From NCBI GenBank assembly GCA_965216395.1, contig OZ244156.1, positions 1,364,001-1,428,000 of the forward strand: a stretch of 64,000 bases of DNA. The letters are read 5' to 3'. This stretch comes from CAZBXD01 sp965216395. GTDB taxonomy: Bacteria > Pseudomonadota > Alphaproteobacteria > Micavibrionales > SZUA-601. The notes below the pieces were generated by a model, which was not told the origin of the DNA, did not search any database, and was given only the letters and a program-made list of their open reading frames with translations. Position numbers and translations under genes: made by a program. Positions 8,841 through 16,502 of the stretch are shown here, piece after piece. Each line of letters starts with the position of its first letter. Position 1 is the first letter of the stretch.

Positions 8841-9917
8841 TTATTTTGTTTCAATGATGATTTCCTCATCTTGTTCGGAATGTAGGTTATTACTATATTC
8901 AAGCACAATAACACAATTTTTTCCAGACGCTTTTGCTTTATAAAGTGCCCGATCTGACCGTTCGATTAAACTCATCATTGATTCGCCTGGATGCAATTGA
9001 GCAACACCAAGAGAAATAGATAAACGCCCTAGTTTCTCACCTTTGGCTTGATTAATGATATCTTTTGCGGCAATGCGCTCACGTAAAGTATTGGCAACTT
9101 TCTCGGCATTATTTAACGATGTATTGGGCAAAACAATAATGAACTCTTCACCGCCATAACGCGCGGCCATATCTTGACCCTTGATACCTTCCGTAAGAGA
9201 ACGGGCAACCAATTTTAAAACTTGATCACCCACCTGATGACCAAATGTATCATTAAATATTTTAAAGTTATCAATATCGACCATAACAACACAAAGCGAT
9301 TTACCTGTATCCAAAGCTTCGGAGGCTTTTAATTTCAACTCAGCTTCAAAGCATTTTCGATTGGCCAAACCTGTTAATGCATCCGTCATAGCCTCTTGCT
9401 TTAGGCTTTCCATGTTTTGGTGCATTTCTTCCATTTCGATAGATGTTTCGTTTAAACGTGTTTCTAAACGTTGATTTTGTTCGATCATAGACTGTGTGTC
9501 TTGAATAAGCGCTTGTACGATTTCAGCCACCACTGTAACATCGCCCTCTTTACTAATTTTGCCTGATTTTTCAATTAATTTTTTATTATATTTATTTTGC
9601 GAAACACCAGAAAGACTAAGTAGTTGAGTAAGTTCATCAAGCGCCACTTGAATTTTCTCACTTGTTTCTTCAAGAATTTGTTGTTCATGTTTATTGGTTA
9701 AATATTTATCATGCAGAAATTTGCATTCTGACATTGTGATTTTATCCGCTTGGTGCAATTTATCTAATTGAGAACAAATTTCGGGGTGTAAACCACTATA
9801 ATAAGCGTACCAGAGAGAGAAAACTTCCGGCGTTGGTGACAGTTTTTCTTGTGCAATTCTCTCCATCACCTCATTGGCAACACTTGTCGATTTATCTATA
9901 TTTTCTGTGTATTGCAC
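8841..9917 (-). CDS. Cytoplasmic diguanylate cyclase (GGDEF)
   Basis: This 358-residue protein makes c-di-GMP from GTP. Residues 170-340 are a complete GGDEF domain: DALTGLANRKCFE, the metal-binding MVDIDNFKIFND, and an intact active site RYGGEEF (GGEEF at 255-259). The inhibitory RxxD site five residues upstream reads K246-G-Q-D249, so product inhibition may be weakened. Residues 1-165 are a helical sensor region with a coiled coil (about 130-175) and no membrane segment or signal peptide; its start (TPEVFSLWYAYYSG) resembles the N-terminus of other alphaproteobacterial cyclases. It is transcribed with the CLC gene. Confidence 0.92.
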   Translation of the reverse strand: MQYTENIDKSTSVANEVMERIAQEKLSPTPEVFSLWYAYYSGLHPEICSQLDKLHQADKITMSECKFLHDKYLTNKHEQQILEETSEKIQVALDELTQLLSLSGVSQNKYNKKLIEKSGKISKEGDVTVVAEIVQALIQDTQSMIEQNQRLETRLNETSIEMEEMHQNMESLKQEAMTDALTGLANRKCFEAELKLKASEALDTGKSLCVVMVDIDNFKIFNDTFGHQVGDQVLKLVARSLTEGIKGQDMAARYGGEEFIIVLPNTSLNNAEKVANTLRERIAAKDIINQAKGEKLGRLSISLGVAQLHPGESMMSLIERSDRALYKAKASGKNCVIVLEYSNNLHSEQDEEIIIETK

Positions 9918-10169
9918 AGCTTAATCTCGCTTTCCAAAAAATTAATTTTTTATTATTTTGAATATAGTACTAAGATATGAACAAAATTGTAAATGAAATA
10001 TGCTTAATATACGGTTTACACGCGTTAAACATATTGTCAAAAACAAGCTTTAAAATTTATTTTGATTTTTTATATTGCAAAAATACAATAATCGGCAAAA
10101 AAATCATAAAAGCTCTGGTTTCTGGAGAGAAATTAAGATAAAAAAGAATCCGATTTAAGGAGAGGGTAT

Positions 10170-11000
10170 ATGAGGCTCAAAAACATATTAATAGTATTGG
10201 TTACAGTTACGGCATTATTTAGCCTTACAGCATGTAGCCAAGTCCAGCATTCAGGCGCCAAAGACTCACTCTCTGGTTCAACAGCACAATTTCAAGACTC
10301 AAATTACCATTCTTCCGTTAATACATATGATCCGCTTGAAGGCTTTAATCGTGCAGTTTTCCAATTCAATCGTTATGCAGATATGTTGGTAATTAAACCA
10401 ATTACCCAAACCTATGTTCGGTTTTTACCTGAAGCCTTTCGTGTAGGCATTCATAACTTTTTAGCCAACTTAAACACACCCGTTATTTTGGCCAATGAAC
10501 TGCTTCAACTTGATTGGCATGGTGCGAATATTGTTGCCCAACGTTTTCTTATTAATACGACTGTTGGTATGGGCGGGCTTTTTGATGCAGCGGAATATCA
10601 TGGCATTTCTCGTCCATCACGTGAAGACTTTGGCCAAACACTTGGCAAATGGGGCGTGGGCAAAGGCCCTTATTTGGTTTTACCCCTGATGGGACCTTCT
10701 AATTTACGTGACGCAACAGGTCTTGTTGTTGATATGTTCTTGGATCCATTGAACTGGTGGGCATGGGATCAAGATGAAAAAGAACTGCTTTATGCAAGAG
10801 CTGCTTTGCGTGTGATTGACGCCCGCGCTGGCTTGTTAGGCCCCTATGATGACCTCTTAGAGCAATCGATCGACCCCTATACTACAGTTAAAAGTGCTTA
10901 TATTCAAAACCGCGCCCAAGCTGTCCGTGATCAAAATAGTACACATACCATTCATAAAGATACCTATGATGGATATGACCTTTATATGCAGGAGTATTAA
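10170..11000 (+). CDS. mlaA: Outer-membrane lipoprotein MlaA (VacJ)
   Basis: The 276-residue lipoprotein removes mislocalised phospholipids from the outer leaflet of the outer membrane and hands them to MlaC. A lipoprotein signal ends in the lipobox LTAC with C22 as the lipidated residue. The core is typical: DPLEGFNRAVFQFNR at about 52-66, NFLANLNTPVILANELLQ, RFLINTTVGMGGLFD, and GVGKGPYLVLPLMGPSNLRD. A strong ribosome site (AAGGAGAGGG) precedes the ATG. mlaC follows after 5 bp, and mlaD lies separately at 32.7 kb. The 252-bp AT-rich gap upstream holds a short inverted repeat around GTTTACACGCGTTAAAC but no clear regulator site. Confidence 0.94.
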   Translation: MRLKNILIVLVTVTALFSLTACSQVQHSGAKDSLSGSTAQFQDSNYHSSVNTYDPLEGFNRAVFQFNRYADMLVIKPITQTYVRFLPEAFRVGIHNFLANLNTPVILANELLQLDWHGANIVAQRFLINTTVGMGGLFDAAEYHGISRPSREDFGQTLGKWGVGKGPYLVLPLMGPSNLRDATGLVVDMFLDPLNWWAWDQDEKELLYARAALRVIDARAGLLGPYDDLLEQSIDPYTTVKSAYIQNRAQAVRDQNSTHTIHKDTYDGYDLYMQEY

Positions 11001-11005
11001 AAATA

Positions 11006-11605
11006 ATGAAATTTTTGACCGCCCTATTTATGACTGTTTTTCTTGCATTTACATCCATGGCACACGCGGATGACAATAAACAAGTCGAAGAAGCCAAAGC
11101 TTATGTTGAAAATGTGGCTCAACAAGCCTTAGATATTATTAATGATCCTAATATTGATACGGAAAAAGCACGCGTCAAATTCCAAAAAATAATGAATCAA
11201 TCATTTGATATCAAAACAATCGCACGTTTTACGTTAGGTCGTTATTGGCGTGTCGCTACAGCTGAGCAGAAAAAGGAATATACATCCCTCATTAAAGACG
11301 TCATTCTTAACAAATATGCTGATCGTTTATTGGATTACTCAGGGGATTCTTTTGAAATTACAGGCGGACGGTCGATTAACAAAACCGATAGTGTTGTTAC
11401 GATGAAAGTTAAGCCAAAAGGCCAATCAGAGGCTATTTTTGCATGGCGTGTCCGTCATGAAAATAATCGTTCCAAAATTATTGACTTAGCCGTGGAAGGG
11501 GTGAGTATGTCCGTGACTCATCGCAGTGATTTTAGCGCCGTAATCCAAAGAAACGGTGGCAATGTTCAAGCATTAATTGATGCTTTGAAAGATAAAAAGA
11601 TCTAA
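11006..11605 (+). CDS. mlaC: Periplasmic phospholipid-binding protein MlaC
   Basis: The 199-residue protein (Tol_Tol_Ttg2 / MlaC family) ferries phospholipids between MlaA and the inner-membrane MlaFEDB complex. The signal peptide (residues 1-21, ending AHA) is cleaved before DDNK. Family features include FDIKTIARFTLGRYWR, the KDVILNKYADRL helix and the closing VEGVSMSVTHRSDFSAVIQRNGG. Only 5 bp separate it from mlaA, so it is translationally linked. A 12-bp perfect hairpin lies 10 bp after the stop. Confidence 0.93.
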   Translation: MKFLTALFMTVFLAFTSMAHADDNKQVEEAKAYVENVAQQALDIINDPNIDTEKARVKFQKIMNQSFDIKTIARFTLGRYWRVATAEQKKEYTSLIKDVILNKYADRLLDYSGDSFEITGGRSINKTDSVVTMKVKPKGQSEAIFAWRVRHENNRSKIIDLAVEGVSMSVTHRSDFSAVIQRNGGNVQALIDALKDKKI

Positions 11606-11615
11606 ATATCGCTTG

Positions 11616-11642
11616 TTATTTATCAAAGGATTTGATAAATAA
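11616..11642 (+). terminator. Hairpin after mlaC, possible terminator
   Basis: A perfect 12-bp stem (TTATTTATCAAA at 11616-11627 pairing with 11631-11642, loop GGA) lies between mlaC and tRNA-Val. The tract behind it (CTAAGCTTTTTA) is only moderately T-rich, so termination may be partial. The stem is AT-rich. Confidence 0.5.
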
Positions 11643-11656
11643 TCTAAGCTTTTTAC

Positions 11657-11731
11657 GGGTGTATAGCTCAGCGGGAGAGCGCTTCGTTGACATCGAAGAG
11701 GTCACTGGTTCAATCCCAGTTACACCCACCA
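11657..11731 (+). tRNA. tRNA-Val (anticodon GAC)
   Basis: The acceptor stem GGGTGTA (11657-11663) pairs with TACACCC (11721-11727), followed by discriminator A and an encoded CCA. The anticodon stem CTTCG/CGAAG encloses the loop TTGACAT with anticodon GAC at 11689-11691. D and T arms are complete (TTCAATC T-loop). No intron. Confidence 0.97.
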
Positions 11732-11754
11732 TTTTTATTTATACCAAATATAAA

Positions 11755-11783
11755 TTGACATAATATTTAGATTTATATACAAT
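11755..11783 (+). promoter_or_regulatory. Near-consensus sigma-70 promoter giving a leaderless mRNA
   Basis: A perfect TTGACA (11755-11760), a 17-bp spacer and TACAAT (11778-11783) stand just 7 bp before the ATG at 11791. Transcription should therefore start at or next to the A of the start codon. No Shine-Dalgarno sequence is present. Confidence 0.65.
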
Positions 11784-11790
11784 ATTAGCC

Positions 11791-12282
11791 ATGTCAAAAG
11801 CAATTATTCTTAATGGTACATCCAGTAGTGGTAAAACCAGTCTGGCGAAGGCTTTGCAAAAAGAGCTTGATGGTCCTTATCTTCATTGTCAGATGGATTC
11901 ATTTTTGAACATGATATATGTTGAACGTTTTCCCAATGAGAAACTTTCCGGTGTAATTGAAGCTTTTATGGAGTCATCAAAATGCTTACTGGATAAAGGA
12001 TATGATGTTATTATTGATACGGTCTTTCAGCCTGAAAACATGAAAATTTTTCTAGATTTTTTAAAAGACCATTCTGTTACGACTGTCGCGGTTAAAGCTT
12101 CTTTACCGATCTTGCAGCAAAGAGAGAAAGCCAGAGGGGATAGAGAAATTGGTCAAGCAGAATCACAGTTTCGGAGTAATATCTATAGTTTTAATCATAA
12201 AATCGAAATTGACACGACAAACCAAAACCTTGCAGAGGCTTCACGTATATTGAAAAGTAAGCTAACCTGGCATCTACAATAA
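11791..12282 (+). CDS. Chloramphenicol phosphotransferase-like P-loop kinase
   Basis: The 163-residue protein has a P-loop near the start, ILNGTSSSGKTSLAKAL (G9-S17 with K15), followed by LHCQMDSFLNM and the central DVIIDTVFQ strand, the pattern of the CPT family (small kinases related to chloramphenicol 3-O-phosphotransferase). REKARGDREIGQAESQF near 110-126 resembles the lid segment that binds phosphates. The natural substrate of most chromosomal members is unknown, so a resistance role should not be assumed. It is read from a promoter ending 7 bp upstream and probably lacks a leader. A GDPD gene follows within 20 bp, so they are likely one operon. Confidence 0.75.
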   Translation: MSKAIILNGTSSSGKTSLAKALQKELDGPYLHCQMDSFLNMIYVERFPNEKLSGVIEAFMESSKCLLDKGYDVIIDTVFQPENMKIFLDFLKDHSVTTVAVKASLPILQQREKARGDREIGQAESQFRSNIYSFNHKIEIDTTNQNLAEASRILKSKLTWHLQ

Positions 12283-12299
12283 TAAAGGAGAAACAGCTT

Positions 12300-13235
12300 A
12301 TTATTATTGGTGGACATCGCGGATTTGGTTGTACAGACCACGCATTTTATCAACACAGACCCATTGATAAAATGCCCGTTGAAAACACATTGGAGAGCAT
12401 TGAAAAAGCATTTGAATCTGGGGCTGCTTATGTTGAAATTGATGCGGTTTCATCTAAGGATGGATCTATTTTTATTCTACACAATGTTGTGCCAAGGGAT
12501 CATTTTTTTGGAGAAGAAAAGCCAAAAGATTTGCTCAATAAGATGAATTTCTCTGACATTCAATCTTTTAAAACAGGTCGGTATCAAAAAGGTGACCTTG
12601 TTCAATTGGAAACTGTGCTCAATCGAATTACCGAAATCAGTCCCAAAACCTGTGATTGGGATGTCAATATTGAAATCAAGGGTGTTCAGGGGTCGGGCCA
12701 AGATTTTGAAATAAATTCATTTATTGAAACAATCGCTGAAGTTGTTAAAAAATCAAATTTATCGCCAAAACGGGTCTTATTTTCGTCTTTCGCGATGGAA
12801 AATATTATCCGTATGTCCCATTTTTTGCCAGAAGCGCATTACGGTATGTTATTTAGTGAAGATGGACTGGATAACCAAAAAATCACTCATCCTATTTATC
12901 AAAACCATCAAGAAGATATCGAATATAACTATATTCCATTTGATATACATCATGTCGATATTGTTAAGAAAACTTGGTCTGATCAGACACATACACAGGC
13001 ACAATTAAATTATCTTCACCCCGAAATTACTTCCATCACAGAAGAAATGATTGTGCACGCCGCGCGCCATGATTTTGGTATTAATTCTTGGGGTCTCTTT
13101 GAAAAACTGGATGATCAAAGAAAAGCATATTATCAAAATATCGCCAAATTATGTCGTGAAAATAATGTGTTTTTTTCCGCCATCACCGATTATGTGCCAG
13201 AAATGGTTGAATTCTCACAAAAATTAAAATCATAA
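12300..13235 (+). CDS. Glycerophosphodiester phosphodiesterase family protein (probable ATT start)
   Basis: The first ATG in frame is at 12372, but the GDPD domain clearly begins earlier: the frame upstream reads IIIGGHRGFG from 12300, containing the catalytic HRG motif, followed by PVENTLESIEKAF. A good ribosome site (AAGGAG, 12285-12290) lies 9 bp before ATT at 12300, and no ATG, GTG or TTG occurs in frame between the stop at 12258-12260 and 12372. The start is therefore probably the rare codon ATT, or an ancestral ATG has mutated. Other motifs are VEIDAVSSKDGSIFILHN (metal-binding E and D) and NIEIKG. The enzyme would cleave glycerophosphodiesters to glycerol-3-phosphate and an alcohol. 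It has no signal peptide. Starting at 12372 would remove the catalytic histidine. Confidence 0.75.
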   Translation: MIIGGHRGFGCTDHAFYQHRPIDKMPVENTLESIEKAFESGAAYVEIDAVSSKDGSIFILHNVVPRDHFFGEEKPKDLLNKMNFSDIQSFKTGRYQKGDLVQLETVLNRITEISPKTCDWDVNIEIKGVQGSGQDFEINSFIETIAEVVKKSNLSPKRVLFSSFAMENIIRMSHFLPEAHYGMLFSEDGLDNQKITHPIYQNHQEDIEYNYIPFDIHHVDIVKKTWSDQTHTQAQLNYLHPEITSITEEMIVHAARHDFGINSWGLFEKLDDQRKAYYQNIAKLCRENNVFFSAITDYVPEMVEFSQKLKS

Positions 13236-13242
13236 AATTGTT

Positions 13243-14013
13243 TTATTTGTAATATTCTTTAATCCATGGCGATGGTTTGACCGTTTTATACCATCTTTTC
13301 CGCAAGGGAAATGTGCCTGGCCACCGGCCAATAATCGCATCGGGGGGATTAACATGCCCATGAAAAAGTAAAATCTTTGTTGCTGGGTTTGGTTTTTTTG
13401 GCACCTTAAAAAGCCGCAAAACACGCGGTGGTAAGCAATGATACTGAAAACTTTGACACCAATCATCAGGCCAAAAATTAAGCTTACCATATTTTTCAAT
13501 TACTTTTGACGACATAAATTCTTGACTAGCGGTACGAAAACGATCTTGGATGGCCAAAAAATTTTCTTCCATATCATCAACAATATATTGCAACGGGCCT
13601 TTACGCATCATTGTAACAGATGAATTACCAATCGTGCCATGGCCGCGCGTCCAATTATAACATATGATGAAATCCTCATCAGGCAAATAATCAAACATGT
13701 CATCCAGCGGATTCATAACAACAATATCCAAATCCAGATAAAGAAAACGTTCACCTTCTTTAAAAGGCGCTAAATCCGCACGGCAAAGCGTTTTCTTACG
13801 ATAGGCGCCCATTTTTTGTAAAGGTGCGCTTTTAAAGGGGGGGAGGTCAAAAACCTCAACCTCATCTCTAATTCCATCCTTATGTTCGGTAAAACAAACA
13901 AACCGAAACGGGCGCGACATATTGCGTGCCACCATTGAATAAAGACGATTCACGTAATCTGGACCATAGATTGTGCCCCATTTCATACAAACAATATTCG
14001 CCATTTCTGTCAT
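13243..14013 (-). CDS. Glycosyltransferase-like protein with DxD motif
   Basis: The 256-residue protein starts MANIVCMKWGTIYGPDYVN and carries a DxD metal/nucleotide-sugar motif, D94-L-D96, in RFLYLDLDIVV. The pattern (R71-KK-lysine helix before the DxD, then CYNWTRGHGTIGNSSVTMM and a late FHGH histidine) fits GT-A fold transferases related to family 8. Donor and acceptor cannot be read. It is probably soluble or peripheral, as no membrane helix is seen. AAGGA lies 9 bp before the ATG at 14013; an in-frame ATG four codons in is an alternative. It is convergent with the GDPD gene and divergent from rpe. Confidence 0.7.
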   Translation of the reverse strand: MTEMANIVCMKWGTIYGPDYVNRLYSMVARNMSRPFRFVCFTEHKDGIRDEVEVFDLPPFKSAPLQKMGAYRKKTLCRADLAPFKEGERFLYLDLDIVVMNPLDDMFDYLPDEDFIICYNWTRGHGTIGNSSVTMMRKGPLQYIVDDMEENFLAIQDRFRTASQEFMSSKVIEKYGKLNFWPDDWCQSFQYHCLPPRVLRLFKVPKKPNPATKILLFHGHVNPPDAIIGRWPGTFPLRKRWYKTVKPSPWIKEYYK

Positions 14014-14172
14014 AAACGCATTTCCTTTTTACTGATGCACGTTATTCTATAAAATTTTTATATGCAATTCCAGAAATATCAAAAATATGATCGTGACAAT
14101 ATTACGAAACTAAGACCGCTTTTTTATCGATGTCCTCTTGCTCCTCTATCCTGATCAGGGTAAAACTATCCT

Positions 14173-14832
14173 ATGGTAAAAAAAATTAATATCGCACCGT
14201 CTCTTCTTGCTGCTGATTATTCTCAGCTAGGGGAAGAAGTCCGCGCCGTTGATCGTGCTGGTGCGGATTTATTACATTTAGATATTATGGATGGGCATTT
14301 TGTCCCCAATATCAGTTTTGGACCCGATATTGTTAAGGCGTTACGTCCGCTTACTGCGCTTTATTTTGATGTGCATCTTATGTTGTCAAACCCACTTCAA
14401 TATATTGATATCTTTCATAAAGTTGGCGCAAATGGTCTTAGTATACATATCGAAGCGGTTCAAGATTTACAAAAAGCCTTGCTCGCTATTCGTGATTTAA
14501 AACGAGATGCAGGTGTCGCGATTAATCCGCAAACACATATTGAAACAATCCCGCAAAAATGTTGGCCATTGATAAATCGGTTAGTTATTATGACGGTTGA
14601 ACCTGGTTTTGGCGGTCAAAAATTTATGGATATGCATGATAAAATTACCTATGCAAAAAATATAAAAGAACAGAATAATTTAAAGTTTGACATTCAAATT
14701 GATGGTGGTATCACACCATCAACAGCACAAAAAGCAATCGCTTCAGGAGCGAATACTTTGGTTGCGGGAAGTGCAATTTTCAAAAGCGGTGATTACCAAA
14801 AAACCATCGCATTATTAAAAGGGAAAGCATAA
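14173..14832 (+). CDS. rpe: Ribulose-phosphate 3-epimerase
   Basis: The 219-residue TIM-barrel enzyme interconverts ribulose-5-phosphate and xylulose-5-phosphate in the pentose phosphate pathway. Family motifs are IAPSLLAADYSQL near the start, LLHLDIMDGHFVPNISFGP (metal-binding His and Asp), FDVHLMLSNP, VEPGFGGQKFM and the phosphate-binding IDGGITPSTAQKAIASGANTLVAGSAIF. Its stop overlaps the ATG of the heparinase gene by one base (TAATG), so the two are translationally coupled, an arrangement common in Alphaproteobacteria. Confidence 0.96.
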   Translation: MVKKINIAPSLLAADYSQLGEEVRAVDRAGADLLHLDIMDGHFVPNISFGPDIVKALRPLTALYFDVHLMLSNPLQYIDIFHKVGANGLSIHIEAVQDLQKALLAIRDLKRDAGVAINPQTHIETIPQKCWPLINRLVIMTVEPGFGGQKFMDMHDKITYAKNIKEQNNLKFDIQIDGGITPSTAQKAIASGANTLVAGSAIFKSGDYQKTIALLKGKA

Positions 14833-16490
14833 TGGCCCTTTTGAAAAAGAAGCGACAAAAACCACAGTCACAAAAGCCAAAACTTTGGCAAAAGCTTATG
14901 TATCGTAATCATTTATATCAACAATTTTTACGCAGTTCTGTACCCAATAGCTTTGCCGTCATACCACCCGATGCGTGGCCAGGCAATCCATCTTACGCAC
15001 GCAAAATACTAACAGATAACCGCCTACCCTATGTAGGTTTTAATCACACCAGTGATCCCAAAACATGGGGTGATGCAATCAACCCACCGATTGATTGGTT
15101 AGACTGGGCACACGGATTTGGATGGTTACGCGATTTACGTGCCATAGGTGGCGATCGGGCGCGCCGTAAAGCGCGTATAATGATTACCCAATGGTTAGAT
15201 GAATATAATCATTGGGATGAACAAGCGTGGCAACCGACGCGGATTGGTTCTCGTCTTGCGCATTGGATTGGCCAACATAATTTTTTTATTGCCAGTGCCG
15301 ATGAAGAATTTAAAAAACGTTTGTTTGACTCAATCATTCGTCAATCAAAACATCTCAGTCGTGTTCTAACGAATGCGTATAGAGGCTCAGAAATGATTAC
15401 GGCGCTTAAAGGCTTGATTTACGCTTATATTGCCTTTCCCACAGGTGAAGGACGCCTTATCAATAGTTTAAAACAGTTGGAAACCGTTATTGCCAAACAA
15501 ATTTTGCCTGATGGTGGCCATATAGAACGAAACCCGACGGCCCATATTCAAGTTATTCAAGATTTGATTGATATTCGCAATGCGCTCACCACAGCTCAAC
15601 ATGATGTACCCGAAATTGTCACACGCGCCATTAGTATGATGACGCCTTTGATTAATTTTTATCGTCACGGTGATGGCAAACTTGCATTATTCAATGGTGG
15701 ATATGAAGGCAACCCGCTGATCATTGATACGATTTTAAATCATGTTCCCAATGTCCGGACATTAAAAACTGCGCCGCAATCATCATATGAACGCCTACAA
15801 AAAGGGCGCACAGTCATCTTATTTGATTGCGGCCATATTCCACCAAAAGGTTTTCGACAAAATTATCACGCGTCACCGCTTGCTTTTGAATTATCGCATG
15901 GGAAAGAACGGATTATTGTCAATTGTGGCCATGCTGGGAAATTATCGGGTGACAAAACGATTAGTTGGGCTTTGCGCACATCGGCAGCGCATTCTACCGT
16001 GACAATTTCTGATTCAAGCGCTGTTGATATCAAACCCTCAGGTGTCATTAATCGGCGCCTTAAAAAAACCGATATTGTTAGAAATAGTGACGATAATGGC
16101 GTGCTTGTTTGCGCCAGCCATGATGGATATACGCATAATTTTGGTATTACGCACCAACGGCAAATTTACATGAGCGATAATGGCGAAGATATCCGTGGCG
16201 AAGACACGTTAACGGGCGAAGCAGAACACGAATGTGCTATTCGTTTTCACCTTCATCCGGATATAAAATGTTTACCCACAGGGCAAGGCAAAGCGGCTTT
16301 ATTGCAAACAAAATCTGGCATTGGGTGGCGTTTCAAATTCAACCAAGGAACTATGGCGATCGAAGAAAGTTTATACGTGCCTACGCCATTTGAACCGCCT
16401 AGAAAGATTCAACAAATTGTTATTTATCATCCAACACTGGCCGAACAAGACACAACGATAAAATGGATATTAAAACGTGACCGAAAATAA
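14832..16490 (+). CDS. Heparinase II/III family protein
   Basis: The 552-residue protein has an alpha-helical toroid N-terminal half (about 90-330, with WLDEYNHWDEQAWQPTRIGSRLAHWI and a DGGHIERNPTAHIQVIQDL segment containing likely catalytic tyrosine/asparagine neighbours) and a beta-sandwich heparinase II/III domain (about 340-530, with LRTSAAHSTVTISDSSAVDI). Such proteins are polysaccharide lyases of uronate-containing glycans, but this chromosomal alphaproteobacterial branch, always beside rpe, has no proven substrate. No signal peptide is visible, as the N-terminus is strongly basic. It is coupled to rpe upstream, and sppA follows 12 bp downstream. Confidence 0.85.
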   Translation: MALLKKKRQKPQSQKPKLWQKLMYRNHLYQQFLRSSVPNSFAVIPPDAWPGNPSYARKILTDNRLPYVGFNHTSDPKTWGDAINPPIDWLDWAHGFGWLRDLRAIGGDRARRKARIMITQWLDEYNHWDEQAWQPTRIGSRLAHWIGQHNFFIASADEEFKKRLFDSIIRQSKHLSRVLTNAYRGSEMITALKGLIYAYIAFPTGEGRLINSLKQLETVIAKQILPDGGHIERNPTAHIQVIQDLIDIRNALTTAQHDVPEIVTRAISMMTPLINFYRHGDGKLALFNGGYEGNPLIIDTILNHVPNVRTLKTAPQSSYERLQKGRTVILFDCGHIPPKGFRQNYHASPLAFELSHGKERIIVNCGHAGKLSGDKTISWALRTSAAHSTVTISDSSAVDIKPSGVINRRLKKTDIVRNSDDNGVLVCASHDGYTHNFGITHQRQIYMSDNGEDIRGEDTLTGEAEHECAIRFHLHPDIKCLPTGQGKAALLQTKSGIGWRFKFNQGTMAIEESLYVPTPFEPPRKIQQIVIYHPTLAEQDTTIKWILKRDRK

Positions 16491-16502
16491 AGGATCAAAT
16501 TC

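Noticed and set aside
11791..12282. Antibiotic-resistance gene
   Set aside because: The similarity is to the general CPT fold only; a chromosomal housekeeping context and no resistance partners give no basis for a resistance claim.
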